From assembly GCF_018275325.1 (NCBI RefSeq), contig NZ_JAGVQR010000004.1:806001-870000 (forward strand): a stretch of 64,000 nucleotides of DNA, given 5' to 3'. Position 1 is the stretch's first letter; every line of letters starts with the position of its first letter. This DNA comes from Nocardioides palaemonis. Its GTDB lineage: Bacteria > Actinomycetota > Actinomycetes > Propionibacteriales > Nocardioidaceae. The position numbers and the translations under genes are program-made. The notes beneath the pieces were generated by a model. The model did not search any database, was not told the DNA's origin, and saw nothing but the letters and a program-made list of their open reading frames with translations. Shown one piece after another: positions 32,193 to 40,417 of the stretch.

Positions 32193-32366
32193 ATGGGCCT
32201 GGACGACAAGATCGGCAACAAGGGCGAGGAGCTCAAGGGCAAGGCCAAGGAGACCACCGGCCGCGCCACGGGCGACGAGCAGATGGAGGCCGAGGGCAAG
32301 GGCGACCAGATGGGCGCCAACCTCAAGCAGGCCGGCGAGAAGATCAAGGACGTCTTCAAGAACTGA
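32193..32366 (+). CDS. CsbD-family stress protein (57 aa)
   Basis: A highly charged, low-complexity protein: MGLDDKIGNKGEELKGKAKE, then repeated Gly/Asp/Lys blocks (GDEQMEAEGKGDQMG) and a final helix KQAGEKIKDVF. This is the CsbD-like pattern of a general-stress protein of unknown mechanism. GAGGAG at 32181-32186 is spaced 6 nt from the ATG. It is followed by a strong bidirectional terminator. Confidence 0.9.
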   Translation: MGLDDKIGNKGEELKGKAKETTGRATGDEQMEAEGKGDQMGANLKQAGEKIKDVFKN

Positions 32367-32377
32367 CACGGGGGCCA

Positions 32378-32436
32378 CGACCGCACGCGGTCGGGGATGG
32401 GCCGGCACTGCACGTCACGCACATGCAGGCCGGCCC
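32378..32436. terminator. Double hairpin between convergent CsbD and MerR-DICT genes
   Basis: A 7-bp hairpin (CGACCGC-AC-GCGGTCG, 32378-32393) is followed by a 13-pair stem (GGGCCGGC plus CTGCA, one bulge, 11-nt loop, 32399-32436). It can terminate both genes. Confidence 0.75.
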
Positions 32437-32463
32437 GTTCCGTGCCCGGACCACCCCCGCGTC

Positions 32464-33309
32464 TCAGCGCTCGGGGTCGAGGAGGGCCAGCGCCCGCAGC
32501 CACATCCGGTCGGCGTCGACGGGCGAGGGCTGCGGAGCGTGCGCGTCGAGCAGGTCCGTCACGTGGTCCGGCGCCACGGCCCCCGACGCCTCGGCGACGC
32601 CGACCAGGACCCGCGCCGCCGCGAGGACCACGGGCCGGTGCGTGCTGACGACCGACTCGAACGTGCGCGAGTCCCCGGGTCGCGACGGCACCTCCCACGC
32701 CGACAGGACTGCTCCCCGCGTCGGCGACAGCGTCACCACGGTCCACTCCCGCCGCATCGGCGAGTCGTCCGGCAGCTGGCAGCGAGCCGGGCTGGCGCCG
32801 GGGTCGGCGGGCAGGTCGCCCACGCCGGCGAAGTCCGCGACGACCGCCGACCAGAGCGCCGTCCGTGCCAGCTCGTCCCAGCGGTGCTGCGAGTACGCGT
32901 AGTTGTGCCCGCGCTGGAACGCCCCCAGCACGACCGCCCGCTCGGCGCGCGCCAGGGCCTCGTCCTCGATCGCGTGCGACGCCGCGACGAGCGCGCGCCG
33001 ACCGAAACGGTGTGGCCGCAGGTCGGGGAACTGCTCGACCAGCGCCGCGTGCACCGAGTCGGCGACGCGCTGCTCCTGACGACGCGCCACCGACTCGATG
33101 GCCGCCTGGAGGGTCGCGCCCGACGCCCGCACGTCGAGGACCTGGCGCACCAGCTCGACGTCGGCATCGGTGAACCGGCGGTGGCCCGAGGGCGCGCGCT
33201 CGCCCGCCGGGAACCCGAAGCGGTTCTCCCACGTGCGGAGCACGGTCGGCGTCAGGCCGGTGCGTGCGGCGAGCACGCCGATGCTGAAGCCCTCGTCGGG
33301 ACCCGCCAT
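32464..33309 (-). CDS. MerR-family regulator with DICT sensory domain
   Basis: A 281-aa protein. Residues 8-75 form a MerR-type winged helix (FSIGVLAARTGLTPTVLRTWENRFGFPAGERAPSGHRRFTDADVELV). Residues ~100-235 fit the DICT domain, with FGRRALVAASHAIEDEALARAERAVVLGAFQRGHNYAYSQHRWDELART as its clearest block. DICT domains occur in actinobacterial and cyanobacterial signalling proteins and are thought to sense small molecules or light-related states. It diverges from a small membrane-protein gene. The ATG at 33309 follows GGGGAGAC. Confidence 0.88.
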   Translation of the reverse strand: MAGPDEGFSIGVLAARTGLTPTVLRTWENRFGFPAGERAPSGHRRFTDADVELVRQVLDVRASGATLQAAIESVARRQEQRVADSVHAALVEQFPDLRPHRFGRRALVAASHAIEDEALARAERAVVLGAFQRGHNYAYSQHRWDELARTALWSAVVADFAGVGDLPADPGASPARCQLPDDSPMRREWTVVTLSPTRGAVLSAWEVPSRPGDSRTFESVVSTHRPVVLAAARVLVGVAEASGAVAPDHVTDLLDAHAPQPSPVDADRMWLRALALLDPER

Positions 33310-33356
33310 GCCCGTCTCCCCTCGTGATTCCCCTCGTGACGACCTGCGCGCAACCC

Positions 33357-33385
33357 TTGTCATCGGTGCGGAAGTAACCTATACA
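33357..33385 (+). promoter_or_regulatory. Promoter of the 61-aa membrane protein
   Basis: TTGTCA-N17-TATACA is the best sigma-70-type promoter in the window. Arms AACCT (33376) and AGGTT (33395) flank a 14-bp spacer overlapping the -10, a possible site for the divergent MerR-DICT protein. Confidence 0.65.
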
Positions 33386-33447
33386 TGATTGCAGAGGTTT
33401 TACCAGACCGGCGCTCTCGCCGGTCGCCCCTCACCCAGGAGGTCCTC

Positions 33448-33633
33448 ATGGGCAGCATGATCTTCATCAGCACCATGGCCATCATCGTCGCGATCGTGGG
33501 TTGCGCGGTGATCTGGCGGATGGACGCGCTGCGCGCCGACGAGATCGAGCGTCCCGCGGCGGCCCCCGTGCCGCGGGCCCTCGACCGGGGGGCATCGCCG
33601 GCCCCCGCTCCGCGTCCGCTGCCGCGACGCTGA
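33448..33633 (+). CDS. Small single-pass membrane protein (61 aa)
   Basis: One hydrophobic segment occupies about residues 3-24 (SMIFISTMAIIVAIVGCAVIW), followed by a Pro/Ala/Arg-rich cytoplasmic tail ending PAPAPRPLPRR. AGGAGG lies 5 nt before the ATG at 33448. It has the strongest promoter seen here, 60 bp upstream, and is divergent from the MerR-DICT regulator, so it is a likely target of that protein. Function unknown. Confidence 0.72.
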   Translation: MGSMIFISTMAIIVAIVGCAVIWRMDALRADEIERPAAAPVPRALDRGASPAPAPRPLPRR

Positions 33634-33715
33634 GCACGATCCCCGCCGCACTCCTTCCGTGCGGCGGGGGTCGACCCGGTCAGGCGGCGTGAGCCCGGGT
33701 GTCGGTCGCCGCTCG

Positions 33716-33721
33716 TAGGGT
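33716..33721 (+). promoter_or_regulatory. -10 box (TAGGGT) of recC
   Basis: TAGGGT ends 7 nt before the GTG at 33729. A GTG at 33720 would overlap this box. Confidence 0.45.
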
Positions 33722-33728
33722 GAGCGCC

Positions 33729-36700
33729 GTGACCCTCCACCTGCACACCGCCGAGCGCACGGACGCACTGGCGGAGGCGCTGGGGTCCCTGCTCGCCGCA
33801 CCGCTGCCGGACCCGTTCGCCCGGGAGGTCGTCGTAGTGCCGGCGCGCGGCGTGGAGCGGTGGCTCACCCAGCGCCTGTCGCACCGGCTCGGGACCGGTT
33901 CCGGCGGGTCGGACGGCGTCTGCGCGGGCGTCGACTTCGTGACGCCCCACTCGCTCGTCTCGATGCTGCTCGACCGCGACGGCGAGGACCCGTGGAGCCC
34001 CGACCGCCTCGCCTGGCCGCTGCTCGAGGTCGTCGACGAGGTGATGGGCGCACCGGGCTTCGAGGACCTCACCGACCACCTCGGCGGCGGGGACCCTGCC
34101 GACGAGCGCAGCGCCCGGCGCTACGCCGTGGCCCGGCGCCTCGCGGGCCTGTTCAGCTCCTACGCCGTGCAGCGCCCGGCCCTGCTCACCGACTGGCGCG
34201 AGGGCCGTGACTCCGACGGCGCGGGCGGTGCGCTCGACGACGACCTCGCCTGGCAGGCGGCGCTGTGGCGCCGGCTCCTCGAGCGCGTCGACGCTCCGGC
34301 GCCGGACGTCCGCCACGCCGCCACGCTGGAGCGGCTGCGGTCCGGCGGGGGCGAGGGTCTCGACCTCCCGCCGCGGCTCTCGCTCTTCGGGCACACCCGG
34401 CTGCCGGAGACCGAGGTCGCCCTGCTCGGCGCCCTCGCCGGGCTCCGCGACGTCCACCTCTGGCTCCCGCAGGCCTCCACCGCGCTCTGGGACGCCCTCG
34501 CACCGGCGGCCCGGGAGGGGCAGGTGCCGCGCGCGGCCGACCGCTCCGCCGCGGTCGTGGGCCACCCGCTCCTCGGGTCGCTCGGGCGCGACGCCCGCGA
34601 GCTGCGGCGCACGCTCGGCGACGTGCCGACCGACCACGCCGAGCCGGCGCCCGCGCCGCCCGGCACGCTGCTCGGCTGGCTGCAGTCCGACCTGCGCGCC
34701 AACCGCACGCCCGGTCCCGACGAGCGGGCCGCCCGCACCGGCCTCGACGACTCGGTCCAGGTGCACGCCTGCCACGGCGCCGCGCGACAGGTCGACGTGC
34801 TGCGCGAGGTGCTCGTGGGGCTGCTGGAGGACGACCCGACGCTCGAGCCGCGCGACATCCTCGTGATGGTCCCCGACATCGAGACCTACGCGCCTCTGAT
34901 CTCGGCGGCCTTCGGCATGGCCGACGTGGCCGGCGAGGGCGCCGGGCACCCCGGCCACCAGCTGCGCGTACGCCTCGCCGACCGGTCGCTCGCCGCCACC
35001 AACCCGCTGCTCGCCCTGGCCGCGCAGCTCGTCGAGCTCGTCCGGGGGCGGATGACGGCCAGCCAGGTGCTCGACATCGCCGGCGCAGACCCCGTGCGGG
35101 CGCGCTTCGGCTTCGGCGACGACGAGCTCGAGCGGATCTCCCACTGGGTGCAGGAGAGCGGGGTCCGCTGGGGCTACGACGGGCGCCACCGCGGCGCGTT
35201 CGGGCTCGACGGTCTCGAGGCCAACACCTGGGTGGCCGGCCTGCGCCGGGTGCTGCTCGGCGCCGCGATGTCCGGGCTCGACCACCGCCAGGTCGCCGGC
35301 ACGGTACCGGTCGACGACGTGAGCGACGGCGACCTCGACCTGGTCGGCCGCTTCGCCGAGATGGTCGAGCGGCTGCACGCGTTCGTCGACGGCGCCGAGC
35401 GGGCGCGCACCGTGGCCGACTGGACGACGACGGTGTCCGAGGCGGTCCACCGGCTCACCTCGACGCCCCTGACCGAGGTCTGGCAGGTCGCCCAGTTCGA
35501 CCGCGAGGTCTCGCGCATCGCGGCCGGGGCGGCCGACTCCGGAACGACGCTGCGCCAGGCCGACGTGCGGGCGCTGCTCCAGCAGCGGCTGCGCGGACGA
35601 CCGACCCGCTCCAACTTCCGCACCGGCACCCTCACGGTCTGCACGATGGTCCCGATGCGCTCGGTGCCGCACCGGGTCGTCTGCCTCGTGGGCCTCGACG
35701 ACGGCGTCTTCCCGCGGGTCTCGACCGTCGACGGCGACGACGTCCTCGCCCGACGCCCGCGCACGGGCGAGCGCGACCTGCGGGCCGAGGACCGCCAGCT
35801 GTTCCTCGACGCGATCGTCGCCGCGACCGACACGCTGGTCATCACCTACACCGGTCGCGGCGAGCACACCGGCGCAGAGCGCCCGCCCGCCGTCCCGCTC
35901 GGGGAGCTGCTCGACGCGCTCGACCGCACGGCGGCCGGACCCGTGCGCGACCACGTCCTCACCCAGCACCCGCTCCAGCCGTTCGACGAGGACAACTTCG
36001 TCGCGGGCCGGCTGCGCGCCGGCGGAGCCTTCACGTTCGACCGGTTCGCGCTCGACGGGGCCAGCGCCGCCCGCGCCGACCGCACCCCGGTCGGGGTGCT
36101 GGTGCCCGAGCCGCTCCCGGCGCCGGATCCCGCCACCGGCGACGTCTCGCTGGCCGACCTCCACGACTTCCTCGCCCACCCGGTGCGTGGCTTCTTCCGC
36201 CGCTTGCGGATCGCCCGACCCTACGACGCCGACGAGGTCAAGGACGCCATCCCGATCACCCTCGACGCGCTCGAGAAGTGGGCGGTCGGCGACCGCATCG
36301 TGAGCAACGTGATGTCGGGCGCCGACCCGCAGGCCGCGATGGTGGCCGAGCAGCTCGCCGGCACCCTCCCGCCCGGCGGCCTCGGCGTCGGCGTGCTGAC
36401 CGACATCGTGAAGAACGCACGCCCGCTGGTCGAGGCCGCGCAACGGCTGCGGCGCGGCGCCCACCGCACCCTCGACGTCGACATCGACCTCGGTGGCGGC
36501 CGGCGCCTGTCCGGGACCGTGAGCGACGTGTGGGGCAACAACGCGGTCTCGGTGTCCTTCTCCAACCTCGGCGCCAAGCACCGCCTCGCCTCCTGGCTCG
36601 ACGCGCTCGCGCTCGGCGCCGGCCTCCCCGACGAGAACTGGACGGTCCACACCATCGGCAAGCACCGCTCGGGCGGCCAGGCCCAGCAGGTCGCCCCGCT

Positions 36701-37079
36701 CGCCCAGCACGAGGCCGAGCAGTGGCTGCGCGACCTCGTCGCCCTCTACGACCTCGGGCAGCGCGAGCCGCTCCCCCTGCCGGTGAAGACGTCGCTCGCG
36801 TGGGCCGAGGAGCTGCGCCGGGTGCGCGCCGGCAGCGACGGCGACCCCGACCTCAAGGGCCGCGCCGCGTGGGAGACCCCGCGCTTCAACGACTCCGGCT
36901 TCCCCCAGGAGGACGCCGACGTGTGGCACGTCCGCGCCTTCGGCGAGCACGCCGACTTCGACCTCCTCGCGGCGCCGACCCGCCCCGGCGAGGACGGCCC
37001 GCACCGGCTGGGCCACTTCGCCTGGCGGCTGTGGGGGCCGCTCATCGACGGCGGCCACGCGCAGGTCAGGGGGCTGTGA
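33729..37079 (+). CDS. recC: Exodeoxyribonuclease V subunit gamma (RecC)
   Basis: A 1116-aa subunit of RecBCD, the helicase-nuclease that processes double-strand breaks. It starts LHLHTAERTDALAEALGSLL, typical of RecC, and contains the inactivated helicase-like blocks FGHTRLPETEVALLGALAGL and MVPMRSVPHRVVCLVGLDDGVFPR, and the C-terminal region with LADLHDFLAHPVRGFFRRLRI. The order recC-recB-recD with overlapping junctions is as in other actinobacteria. The GTG at 33729 is chosen over 33720 because of the -10 box. Confidence 0.95.
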   Translation: MTLHLHTAERTDALAEALGSLLAAPLPDPFAREVVVVPARGVERWLTQRLSHRLGTGSGGSDGVCAGVDFVTPHSLVSMLLDRDGEDPWSPDRLAWPLLEVVDEVMGAPGFEDLTDHLGGGDPADERSARRYAVARRLAGLFSSYAVQRPALLTDWREGRDSDGAGGALDDDLAWQAALWRRLLERVDAPAPDVRHAATLERLRSGGGEGLDLPPRLSLFGHTRLPETEVALLGALAGLRDVHLWLPQASTALWDALAPAAREGQVPRAADRSAAVVGHPLLGSLGRDARELRRTLGDVPTDHAEPAPAPPGTLLGWLQSDLRANRTPGPDERAARTGLDDSVQVHACHGAARQVDVLREVLVGLLEDDPTLEPRDILVMVPDIETYAPLISAAFGMADVAGEGAGHPGHQLRVRLADRSLAATNPLLALAAQLVELVRGRMTASQVLDIAGADPVRARFGFGDDELERISHWVQESGVRWGYDGRHRGAFGLDGLEANTWVAGLRRVLLGAAMSGLDHRQVAGTVPVDDVSDGDLDLVGRFAEMVERLHAFVDGAERARTVADWTTTVSEAVHRLTSTPLTEVWQVAQFDREVSRIAAGAADSGTTLRQADVRALLQQRLRGRPTRSNFRTGTLTVCTMVPMRSVPHRVVCLVGLDDGVFPRVSTVDGDDVLARRPRTGERDLRAEDRQLFLDAIVAATDTLVITYTGRGEHTGAERPPAVPLGELLDALDRTAAGPVRDHVLTQHPLQPFDEDNFVAGRLRAGGAFTFDRFALDGASAARADRTPVGVLVPEPLPAPDPATGDVSLADLHDFLAHPVRGFFRRLRIARPYDADEVKDAIPITLDALEKWAVGDRIVSNVMSGADPQAAMVAEQLAGTLPPGGLGVGVLTDIVKNARPLVEAAQRLRRGAHRTLDVDIDLGGGRRLSGTVSDVWGNNAVSVSFSNLGAKHRLASWLDALALGAGLPDENWTVHTIGKHRSGGQAQQVAPLAQHEAEQWLRDLVALYDLGQREPLPLPVKTSLAWAEELRRVRAGSDGDPDLKGRAAWETPRFNDSGFPQEDADVWHVRAFGEHADFDLLAAPTRPGEDGPHRLGHFAWRLWGPLIDGGHAQVRGL

Positions 37080-40000
37080 TGGACGTCTTCGACATCGCGG
37101 CCGACCTCGCGCCCGGCACCACCCTGCTCGAGGCCAGCGCCGGCACCGGCAAGACCTGGACGATCGCGGCGCTGGTCACCAAGCACGTCGCGCTCGGCTG
37201 CCCGCTCGACGAGATGCTGGTCGTCACCTTCACCCGCGCCGCGAGCCAGGAGCTGCGCGAGCGCGTGCGCCGCCAGCTCGACGAGGCGGTCCGGGTGCTC
37301 GACGGCACGCTCGGGCGCGATCGCTCCAACCGCCTGCACGACTGGCTCCTCGACGCCGACGCCGCCGGTCTCGCGCTGCGCCTCGAGCGGCTGACGACCG
37401 CCCTCGTGTCGTTCGACGCGGCGACCATCGCCACCATCCACCAGTTCTGCCAGCTCGTGCTCCGCAGCCTCGGCGTCGCCGGCGACACCGACGCGTCGGC
37501 CACGCTCGTCGAGGACCTCGAGCAGCTCACGGCCGAGACGGTCGACGACCTCTACCTCGCCGCCTTCGGCCACGAGCAGAGCCCTCCGTGGACCAGGGCC
37601 GCCGCGCTCGAGCTCGCCCGCTCGGTGGTGGGCGACCCGCGGGCCGTGGTCGAGCCGAGCGCCGTCCTCACCGAGGCGCCGGACTCGGCGGCCGCGATGC
37701 GGGTGCGCTTCGCCAGCCAGGTGCTCGAGGAGGTCGACCGCCGCAAGCGCCGGCTCGGGATCCTCAGCTACGACGACCTGCTGAGCCAGCTCGCCGACGC
37801 GCTGGAGGACACCACCGCGGCCGCCCGCCGACGGATGCAGCACCGCTGGAAGTTCGTGCTGATCGACGAGTTCCAGGACACCGACCCGGTGCAGTGGCAG
37901 GTCTTCCAGCGGGCCTTCTCCGCCACGACCACGATGGTGCTCATCGGCGACCCGAAGCAGGCGATCTACGCCTTCCGCGGCGGTGACATCGTGACCTACC
38001 TCCAGGCCGCCGGGACCGCGACGACGACGCAGACCCTCGGCGTCAACTGGCGCTCCGACGGCCCCCTGCTGCGGTCGGTCCACGCGGTCCTCCAGGAAGC
38101 GCAGCTCGGCGACGAGCGCATCGTCGTCCACCCCGTCGACGCCCACCTCGAGGAGTCACGACTGGTCGGCGCCGGGGCGCCGTTCCGGTTGCGCGTCGTG
38201 CGGCGCGCCGAGCTGGGCAAGGGCCCGCGGTCCAAGCCTCCGGTCGCGCTGTGGCGCGACCACGTCGTCACCGACACCGCCCACGACATCAAGCGCCTGA
38301 TCGAGGCGGCGCCGACCTTCGACGGGCGCGACCTCCAGCCGGGCGACATCGCGGTCCTCGCCGCGCGACGCAACGAGCTCGAGGCCGTCCAGCAGGCGCT
38401 CGCCGAGGTCGGCGTCCCGTCGGTCGTCAACGCCGGCGGCTCGGTGTTCCACACGCCGGCGGCCGGCGAGTGGCTCACCCTCCTCGAGGCGCTCGAGCAG
38501 CCGCACCGGGCCGACCGGGTGCGCGCCGCGGCGCTCACCTCGTTCTTCGGTCACACCGCCGCATCGCTCGACGCCGGCGGCGACGCCGTGACCGACGACC
38601 TCGCGGCCCGCGTCCGGGTGCTCGCCGACGTGTTCACCCAGCGGGGCGTCGCCGCGGTCGTCGAGTCGGCCGCGGTCGGCGGGCTCACCGCGCGGGTGCT
38701 CGCCCGGGTCGGTGGCGAGCGCACCCTCACCGACCTGCGCCACGTCGGGGAGTCGCTGCTGCGCGTCGCGACCGAGGAGCGGCTCGGCCTGGTCGGGCTG
38801 CTGGCGTGGCTGCGCGAGCAGGTCGCCGACGACAAGCTCGAGGTCGCCTCCGAGCGCACCCGCCGCCTCGACTCCGACGCCGAGGCCGTCCAGCTGGTCA
38901 CGATCCACGGCAGCAAGGGCCTCCAGTACCCCGTCGTCTACCTCCCGACCCTCTGGAACCGCTACACCGGGCGCGACCCCGGGGTGCCGCTCTTCCACGA
39001 CGACCAGGGCCGGCGCTGCCGCGACGTCGGTGGCCCGAGCGCCCACCACCGCGAGGCGCTGCGCCGGCACTGGCGCGAGGACGCCGGCGAGTCGCTGCGG
39101 CTGCTCTACGTCGCGATGACGCGCGCGCAGTCGCAGGTCGTCGCGTGGTACGCCGCGGCCGAGCGGAACACCCCGGACTCGCCGCTGCACCGGATGCTGT
39201 TCGGGCGTCGCCCCGGCATGGCTCCCGTCCCGGACTCGCAGGCGCTCGTCGACGAGGACCGGCTGATGACGATCCTCGCGGCCTGGCAGGACGCGGGCGG
39301 GCCGAGCATCGAGCTCGCCACCCTGGTCGCGCCCGACCCGACGCCGCTCGAGCGCTCGACCGAGCGGCTCGACGTGCGGTCGTTCACGCGGTCGGTCGAC
39401 ACGTCGTGGCGCCGCACCTCCTACTCCTCGCTCTCCGCGGCGAGCGCGGCGCACGCCGCCGCTGCGCTGTCCGAGCCCGAGGTCGTGCCCGACGAGGACG
39501 CCGCGGTCGCCGCCGACGACCTCCTCCTGCGGCCCGACGACGGCGCCGCCGCCGCGAGCGCGGCCGTGCCCTCGCCGATGGCCGACCTGCCGGTCGGTGC
39601 CACCTTCGGCTCGCTGGTGCACGCGGTGCTCGAGCACGCCGACCCGGCAGCCGACGACCTCCACGCCGAGCTGCTCCGGCTCATCGAGGAGCAGCTCGTG
39701 TGGTGGCCGGTCGACCTCGACCCGGGCCGACTCGCCGACGCGCTCGTCGCCGTGTGCGACAGCCCGCTCGGGCCGCTGGCCGGCGGTCGCACGCTGCGCT
39801 CGCTCGGCCTCCCCGACCGGCTTCGCGAGCTCGACTTCGAGATCCCGCTCGCCGGGGGCGACACCGGCGCCGGCGCCGACGACGTACGCCTCGGCGACCT
39901 CGCGCCGCTCCTGCGACGCCACCTGCCCGAGGGCGACGCGGTCCGGGTCTACGCCGACGCGCTCGACGGCGACCCCGACCTCGCCGCGCAGTCGCTCCGC

Positions 40001-40417
40001 GGCTACCTCACCGGGTCGATCGACGTCGTGCTGCGGCTCGAGGTCGGCGGCGCGGAGCGGTTCCTCACCGTCGACTACAAGACCAACTGGCTCGGCCCGG
40101 TCGACCAGCCGCTGACCGCCCACGACTACCGCCCCGAGATGCTGGACGAGGCGATGGCGCACTCCGACTACCCGCTCCAGGCCCTGCTCTACACCGTCGT
40201 CCTGCACCGCTTCCTGCGCTGGCGGCTGCCCGGCTACGACCCCGCCACCCACCTCGGCGGCGTCCTCTACCTCTACCTCCGTGGCATGTGCGGCCCGGAG
40301 ACCCCGGTCGTCGACCAGGGGCCGTGCGGCGTCTTCTCCTGGCGGCCGCCCGTGGCGCTGGTGGAGGAGCTGTCCGACCTGCTCGACGGCGTCCGACCGG
40401 GGGTGACCGCGCGGTGA
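37079..40417 (+). CDS. recB: Exodeoxyribonuclease V subunit beta (RecB)
   Basis: A 1112-aa superfamily 1A helicase with a C-terminal nuclease. Helicase motifs: Walker A EASAGTGKTWTIAALV near residue 20, VVTFTRAASQELRERV, motif II IDEFQDTDPVQWQ near residue 262, VLIGDPKQAIYAFRGGD, and VQLVTIHGSKGLQYPVVY near residue 610. The nuclease has GSIDVVLRL and VDYKTNWLG near residue 1000, with the catalytic Asp and Lys. The ATG shares one base with the recC stop (TGATG). It unwinds and cuts DNA ends. Confidence 0.97.
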   Translation: MDVFDIAADLAPGTTLLEASAGTGKTWTIAALVTKHVALGCPLDEMLVVTFTRAASQELRERVRRQLDEAVRVLDGTLGRDRSNRLHDWLLDADAAGLALRLERLTTALVSFDAATIATIHQFCQLVLRSLGVAGDTDASATLVEDLEQLTAETVDDLYLAAFGHEQSPPWTRAAALELARSVVGDPRAVVEPSAVLTEAPDSAAAMRVRFASQVLEEVDRRKRRLGILSYDDLLSQLADALEDTTAAARRRMQHRWKFVLIDEFQDTDPVQWQVFQRAFSATTTMVLIGDPKQAIYAFRGGDIVTYLQAAGTATTTQTLGVNWRSDGPLLRSVHAVLQEAQLGDERIVVHPVDAHLEESRLVGAGAPFRLRVVRRAELGKGPRSKPPVALWRDHVVTDTAHDIKRLIEAAPTFDGRDLQPGDIAVLAARRNELEAVQQALAEVGVPSVVNAGGSVFHTPAAGEWLTLLEALEQPHRADRVRAAALTSFFGHTAASLDAGGDAVTDDLAARVRVLADVFTQRGVAAVVESAAVGGLTARVLARVGGERTLTDLRHVGESLLRVATEERLGLVGLLAWLREQVADDKLEVASERTRRLDSDAEAVQLVTIHGSKGLQYPVVYLPTLWNRYTGRDPGVPLFHDDQGRRCRDVGGPSAHHREALRRHWREDAGESLRLLYVAMTRAQSQVVAWYAAAERNTPDSPLHRMLFGRRPGMAPVPDSQALVDEDRLMTILAAWQDAGGPSIELATLVAPDPTPLERSTERLDVRSFTRSVDTSWRRTSYSSLSAASAAHAAAALSEPEVVPDEDAAVAADDLLLRPDDGAAAASAAVPSPMADLPVGATFGSLVHAVLEHADPAADDLHAELLRLIEEQLVWWPVDLDPGRLADALVAVCDSPLGPLAGGRTLRSLGLPDRLRELDFEIPLAGGDTGAGADDVRLGDLAPLLRRHLPEGDAVRVYADALDGDPDLAAQSLRGYLTGSIDVVLRLEVGGAERFLTVDYKTNWLGPVDQPLTAHDYRPEMLDEAMAHSDYPLQALLYTVVLHRFLRWRLPGYDPATHLGGVLYLYLRGMCGPETPVVDQGPCGVFSWRPPVALVEELSDLLDGVRPGVTAR

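Noticed and set aside
37079..40417. RecBCD-like operon being AddAB
   Set aside because: Three subunits are present, including a RecD helicase and a RecC-type inactive subunit; AddB-type nuclease features and only two genes would be expected for AddAB.
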